From: Synechococcus sp. AG-686-F08
GTDB taxonomy: Bacteria; Cyanobacteriota; Cyanobacteriia; PCC-6307; Cyanobiaceae
Assembly (NCBI GenBank): GCA_003210315.1
Contig: QCVQ01000015.1
Location: 1-41,424, forward strand
Direction: 5' to 3'
Length of the DNA: 41,424 bases
Shown here: piece after piece, positions 8,363 to 15,793 of the stretch
How the letters are laid out: each line of letters starts with the position of its first letter
Position numbering within the stretch: the stretch's first letter is position 1
Position numbers and translations under genes: made by a program
The notes under the pieces: model-generated
Database searches by the model: none
What the model was told of the DNA's origin: nothing
The model's input: only the letters and a program-made list of their open reading frames with translations

Positions 8363-9565
8363 TTGAGCTCGTCCCCGTCCCCCAACGACCCACTGGCAAC
8401 CGTCCCCAGCGACAGGCTGTGGCTTCGGTCGGAATTAATGGGGACCCAAGTCATCACCCGCGACTCCGGCAGACGCTTGGGTGTTGTTGGCGAAGTGGTT
8501 GTCGATATCGACCGTCGCGAAGTGGTCGCCCTCGGGTTGAGAGACAACCCGCTCACCCGTTTCTTACCGGGACTCCCCCGTTGGATGCCCCTTGATCGCA
8601 TTCGCCAAGTGGGCGATGTGATCCTTGTTGATTCCGCAGATTCTCTCAGCGAGGCCTTTTCTCCAGACCGCTACAGCCGGGTGATCAACTGCCAGGTGAT
8701 CACGGAATCGGGCCAAACGCTCGGCCGCGTGTTGGGCTTTTCCTTCGACATCGAGACAGGCGAACTCACCACGCTTGTGATGGGAGCCGTTGGTGTTCCC
8801 CTCCTAGGGGAAGGCGTGCTCAGCACCTGGGAAATCCCTGTCGATGAAATCGTTAGCAGTGGTGCCGATCGGATCATTGTTTACGAGGGTGCCGAAGACA
8901 AACTCAAACAACTGAGCAGTGGGGTGTTGGAAAAACTGGGCGTCGGAGGACCGAGCTGGGAAGAGCAAGAGAGGGAGCGTTACAGGGTGAACATCGTCCC
9001 TGTCGAGAACCAGCTCAGTTCAGGGCAAGCGGTGGAAGAGGCACCGCGAATGCTGGAGGCCTCGGAATCACAACGCTTCGAAACGGAACGGGAGCTCGAG
9101 TACGTCGAACTCGAAGATCGGCGCAGTGACAATGCGCGTGAGCGTCGCTACCTCGATGAAGCTCCGATCCAGGGGAGAGAAAACTCCTACCGCGAGCCCT
9201 ATCGCGAACCCGAGATGTACAACGAGCCACCGTCCTATCGCGAGCCCCAACCCTTCAATGGGCGACGGTCGTTTGATGAGAGACAGCCTCTGAATGAGCC
9301 ACAGCGATTTAACGAGCAGCAGCCCTACGACGAACCAGAGCGTTCTCGCGAAGCCGAGTCTTTCCAGGACGAAGACCGCTATCTAGAGCCTCAGCGCACA
9401 TCAATACCACCAAAGGGACTTGATGCAGCTCCACGCTTCGAGCAACGTCCAAGACCGGCATCGCGTCGTCCAATCGAACGGCCAGGCGAACCCCTTGATG
9501 TTGAACCCATCGAGCGTCGCTCTCACCAAGACCAAGAGAACCAGCCCCTCGATGATCCCTGGTAA
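8363..9565 (+). CDS. PRC-barrel domain protein with a long disordered, repeat-like tail
   Basis: This frame encodes 400 residues with a TTG start at 8363; the conserved part opens with LWLRSELMGTQVITRDSGRRLG. Two PRC-barrel units are visible (about 20-95 and 105-180; the second has GQTLGRVLGFSFDIETGEL). PRC barrels bind protein partners and occur in RimM and in photosynthetic reaction centre H subunits. Residues from about 270 to the end are charged and Pro-rich, with imperfect short repeats (YREP, YREPE, YNEPPS, YREPQPFN, FDERQPLNEPQRFNEQQPYDEPE). The tail looks disordered and may bind partners. It follows smc by 60 bp. Function is unknown; cyanobacterial relatives are annotated only by domain. 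Confidence 0.8.
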   Translation: MSSSPSPNDPLATVPSDRLWLRSELMGTQVITRDSGRRLGVVGEVVVDIDRREVVALGLRDNPLTRFLPGLPRWMPLDRIRQVGDVILVDSADSLSEAFSPDRYSRVINCQVITESGQTLGRVLGFSFDIETGELTTLVMGAVGVPLLGEGVLSTWEIPVDEIVSSGADRIIVYEGAEDKLKQLSSGVLEKLGVGGPSWEEQERERYRVNIVPVENQLSSGQAVEEAPRMLEASESQRFETERELEYVELEDRRSDNARERRYLDEAPIQGRENSYREPYREPEMYNEPPSYREPQPFNGRRSFDERQPLNEPQRFNEQQPYDEPERSREAESFQDEDRYLEPQRTSIPPKGLDAAPRFEQRPRPASRRPIERPGEPLDVEPIERRSHQDQENQPLDDPW

Positions 9566-9576
9566 CTCCAGGGATC
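9554..9576. terminator. 9-bp perfect hairpin between convergent genes
   Basis: GATCCCTGG (9554-9562), loop TAACT, CCAGGGATC (9568-9576). The loop contains the TAA stop of the PRC-barrel gene, and the convergent msrB stop lies 11 bp further on. No T-run follows on either strand, so it is not a classical intrinsic terminator; it may act as a bidirectional 3'-end stabiliser. Confidence 0.5.
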
Positions 9577-9586
9577 AATCCTCATC

Positions 9587-10012
9587 TCAAGCAGTTTCCT
9601 TCTTTTTGAAGTCGAGGGAAGCACTGTTCGTGCAATAGCGCTGACCAGTCGGTGCCGGTCCGTCGTTAAACACATGCCCTAAATGGGCATCACATCGCGA
9701 GCAAAGGATCTCTGTTCGCACCATCCCATGGCTGCGATCCTCATGGGTGCGAATCGCACCCTCGGTCACACCATTCCAGAAGCTTGGCCAGCCTGTTCCC
9801 GACTCAAATTTTGTGCTGGAGCTAAAAAGAGGCGCATCACAACAGACGCAGTGATACATGCCGTCTTCCTTGTGATTCCAGTAGGCACCAGTAAAAGCAG
9901 CTTCGGTGCCGCCCTGACGCGCAACTTGAAACTGGGTTGGGTTGAGTTTCGCCTTCCACTGCTCAGGAGTGCGTTCCACCCGATCTCCACCTGCTACTGG
10001 CGCACTCGTCAT
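9587..10012 (-). CDS. msrB: Peptide-methionine (R)-S-oxide reductase MsrB
   Basis: The 141-residue protein reduces methionine-R-sulfoxide in oxidised proteins. It shows the zinc-binding pairs C55xxC58 (CVCC) and C104xxC107 (CSRC), the SGTGWPSFW substrate-pocket motif, GHVFNDGP, and the catalytic Cys127 in [11 protein letters not shown]. The family domain covers nearly the whole protein and the length is normal; no signal peptide is seen, so it is cytosolic. It is convergent with the PRC-barrel gene, and the LpxB-related gene lies immediately upstream on the same strand (27 bp). A repair role under photo-oxidative stress is expected for a phototroph. Confidence 0.97.
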   Translation of the reverse strand: MTSAPVAGGDRVERTPEQWKAKLNPTQFQVARQGGTEAAFTGAYWNHKEDGMYHCVCCDAPLFSSSTKFESGTGWPSFWNGVTEGAIRTHEDRSHGMVRTEILCSRCDAHLGHVFNDGPAPTGQRYCTNSASLDFKKKETA

Positions 10013-10039
10013 GACTCAAATTTTTCACTGGCGGGGACG

Positions 10040-11329
10040 CTAGTCGGAAAGAGCCAACGGCAAGAGTCCCTGAACCTCCTCTGCAAGTGCCCTAACGGCA
10101 CCAGGATCACCGCGAAGACCGCGCAAATCATCGCGTTGACCCTGCAACCTGTCGGGTGTCGCGAGCCACGACTCAGCCTCAAGTGCAATTTGCTCCGGAG
10201 TGATCGGACCCACCCGTTCAGGAACCACCATGCGACCAGCGCTGATATTCGGCCAAGCCATGAATCCATGGTTCCGAAGACGCCAAGCGCTCAACAACAA
10301 GCCGATCAGACGCCGCAGACCTGGTAGACGAGCCAAGAGCCCGAGCCAACCATCCCAAGCCTGCATCACACCTAAATGCTGGGTGGGCACCAACACGATC
10401 ATGGGCACACCCAGAGCGCCAAGTTCAGCCGTATTGGCTCCCACGGTGGTGAGCGCCAGCTTGCACTGGCTCAAGGCACCATGGGCTGGAGGGTTTTCCT
10501 GCAAGTGAATCTCCGTGCCATTGCGCGTGATCAAGCGCCTCAATCCCTCGCCAGCACGAGCCTGTTCAATCGAGGCGACATCGGTGTCGTAAGAAGCAGC
10601 GATGGGATTCGAGCGACTTGCATAACGTTCCAAGTCTTCAACGGTGGTGGTGGGTGCCACCGGCAACAAAAAACGGCAGCCAGGGCGTTGAGCAGCCAAA
10701 CGGTCTGCAGTGTCCAGCAGGAAAGGAACACCCACGCTGAGTTTGGCCGGTTTCGATCCGGGTAACAAAGCCACCCACTCACCCGATGGCAGCGGGGCCT
10801 CTTCTTTGGCATGGCTGGAAAGATCCGCCATCAAGTCACCCACCACGCGGCAGCGAGCGCGAAAGCGTCTGGGCAGCTGGTCTCGCACCTTTGGCGCCAT
10901 AGCGGCGATTCGATCGTTCCAGCGCGGCCAACGCGCCACCCACTCGGCATAGGTGATGTGGCGATAGCCCAGCCGCGCTGATAACAACACACTCCAAAAC
11001 TGATCCCCACCCAAAAAGACCACCACACCCCGGTCTGGCCAAATCCCAAACCGAGAAGGCTTCAACAGCAGCAACCAAAACTGCCGGGCCAGGGTGATGC
11101 GATCAAACAATCCCCAACGGGAAGCAGCGGAGGCTTCCGTGCCCGTGGCATTGGGACAGGGGACCAAAACGAGCCGCAGGCTCAACAACGACCGAGGAGC
11201 TCGAGGCCGCATCAATAGGCAGCGATGCAGCTGCTCCGCAAGGGGACGAACCCAAGTCGTGAGTTCACCAGGGCCGTTGGAAACGAACACCACAGCCAGG
11301 GCTTGGTGGTCCTTGGTGGGTGACGTCAC
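10040..11329 (-). CDS. Lipid-A-disaccharide synthase-related glycosyltransferase (LpxB-like)
   Basis: The 429 residues have a GT-B-like plan. The N-terminal VVFVSNGPGELTTWVRPLAEQL resembles the start of LpxB, and VVFLGGDQFWSVLLSARLGYRHITYAEW gives the mid-domain. A VALLPGSKPAKL motif begins the C-terminal Rossmann half, followed by LTTVGANTAELGALGVPMIVLVPTQ, the nucleotide-sugar side. This matches a cyanobacterial group annotated as lipid-A-disaccharide synthase-related rather than LpxB itself; the acceptor is unknown. It lies 27 bp upstream of msrB on the same strand. The protein is basic and amphipathic, suggesting a peripheral membrane enzyme. Confidence 0.8.
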   Translation of the reverse strand: MTSPTKDHQALAVVFVSNGPGELTTWVRPLAEQLHRCLLMRPRAPRSLLSLRLVLVPCPNATGTEASAASRWGLFDRITLARQFWLLLLKPSRFGIWPDRGVVVFLGGDQFWSVLLSARLGYRHITYAEWVARWPRWNDRIAAMAPKVRDQLPRRFRARCRVVGDLMADLSSHAKEEAPLPSGEWVALLPGSKPAKLSVGVPFLLDTADRLAAQRPGCRFLLPVAPTTTVEDLERYASRSNPIAASYDTDVASIEQARAGEGLRRLITRNGTEIHLQENPPAHGALSQCKLALTTVGANTAELGALGVPMIVLVPTQHLGVMQAWDGWLGLLARLPGLRRLIGLLLSAWRLRNHGFMAWPNISAGRMVVPERVGPITPEQIALEAESWLATPDRLQGQRDDLRGLRGDPGAVRALAEEVQGLLPLALSD

Positions 11330-11358
11330 TCAGTTCCGGTGGGGCTGGGAAAGAATGA

Positions 11359-11440
11359 TGCGGATGGCGAGACTTGAACTCGCAAGGCCGAAGCCACACG
11401 CTCCTTAGACGTGCGTGTCTACCAATTCCACCACATCCGC
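11359..11440 (-). tRNA. tRNA-Leu, anticodon reads as AAG
   Basis: The minus strand from 11440 folds as a class II tRNA. The acceptor GCGGATG pairs with CATCCGC, with A as discriminator at 11359. The D-arm is TGGTGGAATTGGTAGACAC, the anticodon stem is CACGT/GCGTG with loop CTAAGGA, there is a GGC-TTCG-GCC long variable arm, and the T-arm is GCGAG-TTCAAGT-CTCGC. The long variable arm and the D-arm TGGTGGAAT...GTAGACAC are typical of bacterial tRNA-Leu. With U33 in the loop, positions 34-36 are AAG followed by G37, so it would decode CUU (and with inosine CUC/CUA). CCA is not encoded. An A34 leucine tRNA is uncommon in bacteria; a tRNAscan-type fold would settle the register. Confidence 0.93.
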
Positions 11441-11540
11441 GTGGAGACGTAACCGCGATGGCTCGTCGATGGATGAGTATACCGACAGACCTAAAAAGCC
11501 CAACCGCTGATACGATCCGCGCTGGCTCGGATGCTGCGGA

Positions 11541-12884
11541 ATGCCCATCGGCAAGGTGCTGATCGCCAACCGCGGCGAGATTGCCCTAAGAATCCTGAGG
11601 AGTTGCCGTGAACTCGGCATCAGCACAGTTGCGGTGTACAGCACCGTGGATCGCACGGCACTGCACGTGCAACTCGCTGACGAAGCGGTCTGCGTAGGCG
11701 AAGGCCCCAGCAACAAGAGCTACCTCAACATCCCCAACATCCTGGCCGCAGCAACCTCTCGCGGTGTGGATGCCATTCACCCGGGCTATGGATTCTTGGC
11801 GGAAAACGACCGCTTCGCCGAGATGTGCCGCGACCACGGCATCACATTTATCGGTCCGTCTCCCCATGCCATCCGATCGATGGGAGACAAGTCAACGGCG
11901 AAATCCACCATGCAGACCGTTGGCGTGCCAACGGTGCCTGGTAGCGAAGGCCTCTTACCCAACCCCGAGGCAGCTGCTGAGCTCGCTGCTGCCATGGGCT
12001 ATCCCGTCATGATCAAGGCCACCGCTGGCGGCGGCGGCCGTGGGATGCGGCTTGTCCCCAGTCCTGATCAGTTGGTGAAGCTGTACAAAGCGGCTCAAGG
12101 AGAAGCCGATGCAGCGTTTGGGAATCCAGGGCTGTACATGGAAAAATTCATTGATCGTCCCCGGCACGTCGAAGTGCAGATCCTGGCCGACCGTCACGGC
12201 AACGTGGTCCATCTCGGTGAGCGGGACTGCTCGATCCAACGTCGTCATCAGAAACTCCTCGAAGAAGCGCCAAGCCCGGCACTTGACCCTGAGCTTCGTC
12301 GCCGCATGGGAGAAGCAGCGGTCGCAGCGGCCCGTAGCATCAATTACGAGGGGGCCGGCACGGTGGAATTCCTCCTGGACCGAAGTGGTGGGTTCTATTT
12401 CATGGAAATGAACACCCGCATCCAGGTAGAGCATCCCGTTACGGAAATGGTGACGGGTATCGACCTGATTGCGGAGCAGCTCCGCATCGCCGGCGGGGAA
12501 CCGATCAGTGTCCGGCAAGAGGACATTCAAATGAACGGCCATGCCATCGAATGCCGAATCAACGCCGAGGATGCGCAACACAATTTCCGGCCAGCCCCCG
12601 GAAGGATCACGGGTTGGTTGCCCCCTGGAGGTCCTGGGGTACGCGTTGATAGCCACGTGTACACGGGCTACGACATCCCGCCCTTCTATGACTCCCTAAT
12701 CGGCAAACTCATCATCTGGGCGCCCAATCGCCCTGCAGCACTCAAACGCATGAAACGGGCTCTCAACGAGTGCGCCATTACCGGGATCCCAACAACGGTT
12801 GATTTCCATCTGCGCATGCTCGACCGTCCTGAATTCCAAAGGGGCGACGTGCACACCAAATTTGTCGAAGAGGAGATGCTCTAA
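11541..12884 (+). CDS. accC: Biotin carboxylase, acetyl-CoA carboxylase subunit
   Basis: The 447-residue protein starts [20 protein letters not shown], the standard AccC opening. The pre-ATP-grasp domain carries [12 protein letters not shown] and FIGP. The ATP-grasp domain has the Gly-rich loop [12 protein letters not shown], then [36 protein letters not shown], and [23 protein letters not shown] with the metal and carboxylation residues. The C-terminal biotin carboxylase domain starts at [12 protein letters not shown]. It carboxylates biotin on AccB with bicarbonate and ATP, the first step of fatty-acid synthesis. It is divergent from tRNA-Leu and convergent with YggT. Confidence 0.98.
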   Translation: MPIGKVLIANRGEIALRILRSCRELGISTVAVYSTVDRTALHVQLADEAVCVGEGPSNKSYLNIPNILAAATSRGVDAIHPGYGFLAENDRFAEMCRDHGITFIGPSPHAIRSMGDKSTAKSTMQTVGVPTVPGSEGLLPNPEAAAELAAAMGYPVMIKATAGGGGRGMRLVPSPDQLVKLYKAAQGEADAAFGNPGLYMEKFIDRPRHVEVQILADRHGNVVHLGERDCSIQRRHQKLLEEAPSPALDPELRRRMGEAAVAAARSINYEGAGTVEFLLDRSGGFYFMEMNTRIQVEHPVTEMVTGIDLIAEQLRIAGGEPISVRQEDIQMNGHAIECRINAEDAQHNFRPAPGRITGWLPPGGPGVRVDSHVYTGYDIPPFYDSLIGKLIIWAPNRPAALKRMKRALNECAITGIPTTVDFHLRMLDRPEFQRGDVHTKFVEEEML

Positions 12885-12930
12885 ATCAGCTCAACGATTT
12901 GGTTTGGCCCAGGGCGATTCCAAGAGGGGC

Positions 12931-13251
12931 TTAGGCAATCGACTGGGCGCGCAGCAGCACCAATGAGAGCAGTCCTTGCTGCCCGACCAACAGCTCGCGC
13001 AGCAAACTAAGCAACCCAACCCAAATCACGGGAGTGACATCCACGCCCCCGATCGGAGAGACAACCCGACGGGTCAAGCCCAAGATCGGCTCCGTGGGCC
13101 AGGCCACAACGGGCCACAAGCCTTTGGACAGATCCACCTGGGGGTACCAAGTGAGCACGATGCGCGCAAGGAATGCGAGGGTCCATGCGGCCAACAGCAA
13201 ACCCAGTGCCAAGTTGAGGAGCGGAAGGATGGCGACAAGGGTTGGCGTCAC
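12931..13251 (-). CDS. YggT family membrane protein (Ycf19-like)
   Basis: The 106-residue protein has two hydrophobic stretches (about 5-35 and 65-100) separated by a short loop with RIVLTWYPQ and WPTEPILGLTRRVVSPIGGVDVTPVIW. The WPTEPIL..RRVxPPxGxxDxxP pattern is the YggT/Ycf19 signature. Relatives are linked to thylakoid and nucleoid organisation and to cell-division functions in plastids and cyanobacteria. It is divergent from psbX (100 bp gap) and convergent with accC. Confidence 0.9.
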   Translation of the reverse strand: MTPTLVAILPLLNLALGLLLAAWTLAFLARIVLTWYPQVDLSKGLWPVVAWPTEPILGLTRRVVSPIGGVDVTPVIWVGLLSLLRELLVGQQGLLSLVLLRAQSIA

Positions 13252-13351
13252 AAAGCCCTAAGCAATGGAGCTGTCATCGTAGAAACTTGACCCTGATCCC
13301 TAAGATCGCAGCGAATCAGGCCTCGCTCAACGCATTCGGTCCTAACCCCCT

Positions 13352-13474
13352 ATGACGCCTTCCCTCTCCAATTTTCTGACCAGCCTTGTAGCTGGTGTCG
13401 CGATCGTTGTGATCCCCGCTTCTATTGGGCTCTTTTTTCTCAGCCAAACCGACCAGGTTGATCGCAAACTTTGA
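13352..13474 (+). CDS. psbX: Photosystem II reaction centre protein X
   Basis: This short gene of 40 codons starts at ATG and ends with TGA at 13472. The protein opens MTPSLSNFLTSLVAGVAIV, has one transmembrane helix (about residues 9-31, ending IPASIGLFFLSQ) and a short charged C-terminus TDQVDRKL. This is the PsbX pattern (MTPSLxNFxxSL...VIPA.IGL.F.SQ.D). PsbX is a single-span thylakoid subunit near the QB/cytochrome b559 side of PSII. ycf66 follows 80 bp downstream on the same strand. Confidence 0.95.
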   Translation: MTPSLSNFLTSLVAGVAIVVIPASIGLFFLSQTDQVDRKL

Positions 13475-13554
13475 AGACCCTTTCACGCTCCGTAGACTGA
13501 GCTCACTCGACCCGAGCTTCGGTTCCACGCAGGTCTTTATCAGAGAGCTTCACT

Positions 13555-14532
13555 GTGGTTAATGCCAGTCTGAATTGGGCCAGCATTGTTGGCATTGTGC
13601 TGGCTGTAGGTGGAGCAATGCTCTACTTCATGCGCAGTTTCAAGCCAGCTCTCGCCCGTGATTACGACGTGTTTTTCGCGGCGATCGGCTTGCTTTGCGG
13701 CGGAATTCTTTTCTTCCAGGGCTGGCGTCTAGACCCAATTCTTCAGTTTGGACAGTTCTTGTTGGCAGGAACCACAGTGTTTTTTGCCTACGAGAGCGTT
13801 CGTCTTCGGGGGATTTCAGCGGAACAGGCCCGACGTTCGGCCTATTTCGATGATGAGCCTGAAGCGGCAAGCCCCGCTGGAGGTTTGCGAGGTGGTTACG
13901 ACGATCCCTACGAGCGATTCGACGAGCCCCAGCCGATTCGACGAAGATTTGGCGGCCAAGGCCTGGATGATGAAGAAAGGCCTGAACAGGATTTTTATCG
14001 CCCCCGTCGTACCTCGAGAGCTGCGATCCCTGAACAGGCCGCTAGTCGGAGCCGTCAGCGACCTGATCCCTCTCCAGATTGGTCAGAGAGCAGCGAACGA
14101 GATCGGCGCATGGCCCGATTTGGCCGCAGTGAAGATTCGGCACCGAGTGGCCCAAGCTTTGGGGATCGCCGCAACCAACGCCAAGATCAGCGCCGAGGCT
14201 CCAGGCCTACTCCAGTTGCATCCTCCAGGCCTGAGCCCTCGTCACGAGCCTCTGCAGGAGCCGCTGGACCCAATCAGCGCGGTGCAGCTTCAGCCCCTAT
14301 GCGCGGCAGTCGTGGCTTAGAAGGCCAACCTGGCATTCCCCAAGGGAGCCCAATGCGACGAGAACCAGAAGATGCCGCCTACTCCCCAAGCACACGCCAA
14401 CCCTCAAGCTCTTCGCCTTTCATCAGCCGCAACCCAGGTCCTGAGGAAGGCCCGACGACAACGCGAGATAGCAACCGCACGCCTCCTCGCAGCTCCCGCC
14501 CAAGGGATAACAGCTCCCGCTTCGACGACTAA
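13555..14532 (+). CDS. Ycf66 family protein with a disordered Arg/Ser/Pro tail
   Basis: The GTG start gives MVNASLNWASIVGIVLAVGG. The first ~90 residues form the Ycf66 N-terminal domain with three hydrophobic helices (WASIVGIVLAVGGAMLYF; YDVFFAAIGLLCGGILFFQGW; ILQFGQFLLAGTTVFFAYES). After residue ~95 the remaining 230 residues are charged and Ser/Arg/Pro/Gly-rich with no fold signs, which is common in cyanobacterial Ycf66 relatives. Ycf66 is conserved in cyanobacteria and some plastids and has no established function. The position behind psbX is compatible with a thylakoid role, which is an inference. Confidence 0.9.
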   Translation: MVNASLNWASIVGIVLAVGGAMLYFMRSFKPALARDYDVFFAAIGLLCGGILFFQGWRLDPILQFGQFLLAGTTVFFAYESVRLRGISAEQARRSAYFDDEPEAASPAGGLRGGYDDPYERFDEPQPIRRRFGGQGLDDEERPEQDFYRPRRTSRAAIPEQAASRSRQRPDPSPDWSESSERDRRMARFGRSEDSAPSGPSFGDRRNQRQDQRRGSRPTPVASSRPEPSSRASAGAAGPNQRGAASAPMRGSRGLEGQPGIPQGSPMRREPEDAAYSPSTRQPSSSSPFISRNPGPEEGPTTTRDSNRTPPRSSRPRDNSSRFDD

Positions 14533-14558
14533 TCAGTCTGAGCATTCACCCCGCCGGT

Positions 14559-15086
14559 ATGACCCGACGCCTCCTCCTCGTGCTGCTCGCCGTGGGGGTG
14601 GTTGCTTGCGAAGGTCGCGCAACCCGAGCACCGTCAGGCTTTCTTGCGCCACAACAACAAGACCCTGCCCTAAGCGGAGACGGGCGGTTGTTAGCCGTCA
14701 TCGAGGACCAAAACGGAAGACCAACCGTTCAACTGCGCAACGTTCAAGGTGGAGGTTCATTGCGTTTGCGCCACCTCTCACGGCATCAGCCCCACAGCTC
14801 GCCGTCTTTGAGCTGGAACGGCAGGTATTTGGCTGTGATTACTCAACGCGGCAACCACAGACTGGTCTTGATTGAAGACCGTCTGAGCGGCAAAGCCCAC
14901 CCCCTGCGCTTGCCCTCCGGCCGAGATCCCGTGCGGGTCAGCCTGGCTCCTGATGCCGGCAAGCTCGCCATTCAAACCGCAGATCAAGGACGTTGGCGCG
15001 TCGAAGTGATTGACCTGAGCAGATTGCTGGAACCTGACGGACCTGGAGGCCCACGACGCACCACTCCCAGCGAACCAAGCCGATGA
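14559..15086 (+). CDS. TolB-like beta-propeller lipoprotein (first of a pair)
   Basis: This is a 175-residue protein. The signal peptide MTRRLLLVLLAVGVVAC ends in a lipobox (GVVAC), so it is probably a lipoprotein with Cys17 as the acylated residue. Repeats of the form ALSGDGRLLAVIEDQNGRPTVQLRN, SLSWNGRYLAVI and SLAPDAGKLAIQ are TolB/WD40-like propeller blades (x-x-DGRxLAxx). At three blades it is too short for a closed propeller by itself. The TGA overlaps the ATG of a paralogue (ATGA at 15083-15086), so the two are coupled and may assemble together. A relation to TolB of the Tol-Pal system is not implied beyond the fold. Confidence 0.75.
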   Translation: MTRRLLLVLLAVGVVACEGRATRAPSGFLAPQQQDPALSGDGRLLAVIEDQNGRPTVQLRNVQGGGSLRLRHLSRHQPHSSPSLSWNGRYLAVITQRGNHRLVLIEDRLSGKAHPLRLPSGRDPVRVSLAPDAGKLAIQTADQGRWRVEVIDLSRLLEPDGPGGPRRTTPSEPSR

Positions 15087-15568
15087 GAAAGCGATTCATC
15101 ACAACGGCTTCACTGCTTTGTTTTGTCGTTTTGGGTTGCAGTCAAAACGGCATCCGGCCGATGACCAGGGTCGGGGCATCGCTCCGTCGCAGCGCTGAAA
15201 GCAGGCGCCTTCCCTCAATGGGACAACGTTGGCTGGCCAGCCTGGCCAGTCTTAACGGACGAGAGCGCGTGGAACTGATTGACCTGAACAACGACACACC
15301 GGTTCCACTGACTGGAATCAATCAGGCCGATTCCCAGACCATCAGCCTCAGCGTGAGTGGGGATGGTCAGAGGATCGCCCTGGTTCGCCAACGCGAAGAG
15401 CGAACCGAATTAATGCTCTACCGACGCACTGCCAGCGCTTTGCAACGACTGCCGATCAATCCACCTGGAGTACCCCGCTCCGTGAGCCTCAATGGGAATG
15501 GCCGACTGCTCGCCGTCCAGGTGAGCCGAAAAGGGCGTTGGGATGTGGACTTGATTCGCCTCCCTTAG
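15083..15568 (+). CDS. TolB-like beta-propeller lipoprotein (second of a pair)
   Basis: This 161-residue paralogue of the preceding gene opens MRKRFITTASLLCFVVLGCS, with the lipobox VLGC. Blade-like motifs include MGQRWLASLASLNGRERVELIDL, SLSVSGDGQRIALVRQREERTEL and SLNGNGRLLAVQVSRKGRWDVDLI. It shares the final WRVEVIDL/WDVDLIRL pattern with its neighbour, so the pair probably arose by duplication. The stop (15566-15568) directly abuts the convergent Hli stop at 15569, leaving no intergenic space. Periplasmic or outer-membrane location is inferred. Confidence 0.75.
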   Translation: MRKRFITTASLLCFVVLGCSQNGIRPMTRVGASLRRSAESRRLPSMGQRWLASLASLNGRERVELIDLNNDTPVPLTGINQADSQTISLSVSGDGQRIALVRQREERTELMLYRRTASALQRLPINPPGVPRSVSLNGNGRLLAVQVSRKGRWDVDLIRLP

Positions 15569-15793
15569 TCAGGGGATCAGTCCTGACCAATGCAAGAAGG
15601 TGTCTCCACTGAGGGCTTCAGTGAGCAGCACAGCTAAAAATCCGATCATCGCGAAGCGTCCATTGATCCGTTCGGCATAGGCACTCCAACCAAAGGCAGG
15701 CACATCTTTTGTCGTGGCACTGGTCTCTGGAGTGGTCGACGCAGAGGAGGACTCATCAGGAGTGCGATCCATGGCTTGATCTGGCTTGTTCAT
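15569..15793 (-). CDS. High-light-inducible protein (Hli / small CAB-like)
   Basis: The 74-residue protein has a Ser/Thr-rich N-terminus, then FGWSAYAERINGRFAMIGFLAVLLTEALSG. The ExxNGRxAMxGF chlorophyll-binding helix of the LHC/Hli superfamily is clear (ERINGRFAMIGF). Hli proteins bind chlorophyll and carotenoids and protect photosystems or newly made chlorophyll under high light. It overlaps the ABC transporter gene by ATGA at 15790-15793 and so is likely translated from the same mRNA. That link between a transporter and an Hli is unexplained here. Confidence 0.92.
   Translation of the reverse strand: MNKPDQAMDRTPDESSSASTTPETSATTKDVPAFGWSAYAERINGRFAMIGFLAVLLTEALSGDTFLHWSGLIP

Noticed and set aside
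9554-9576. Classical Rho-independent terminator
   Set aside because: The hairpin is perfect but has no T-tract on either side; kept only as a 3'-end structure.
11955-12656. 233-aa antisense frame inside accC
   Set aside because: It is a shadow of a fully recognised gene and shows no motif.
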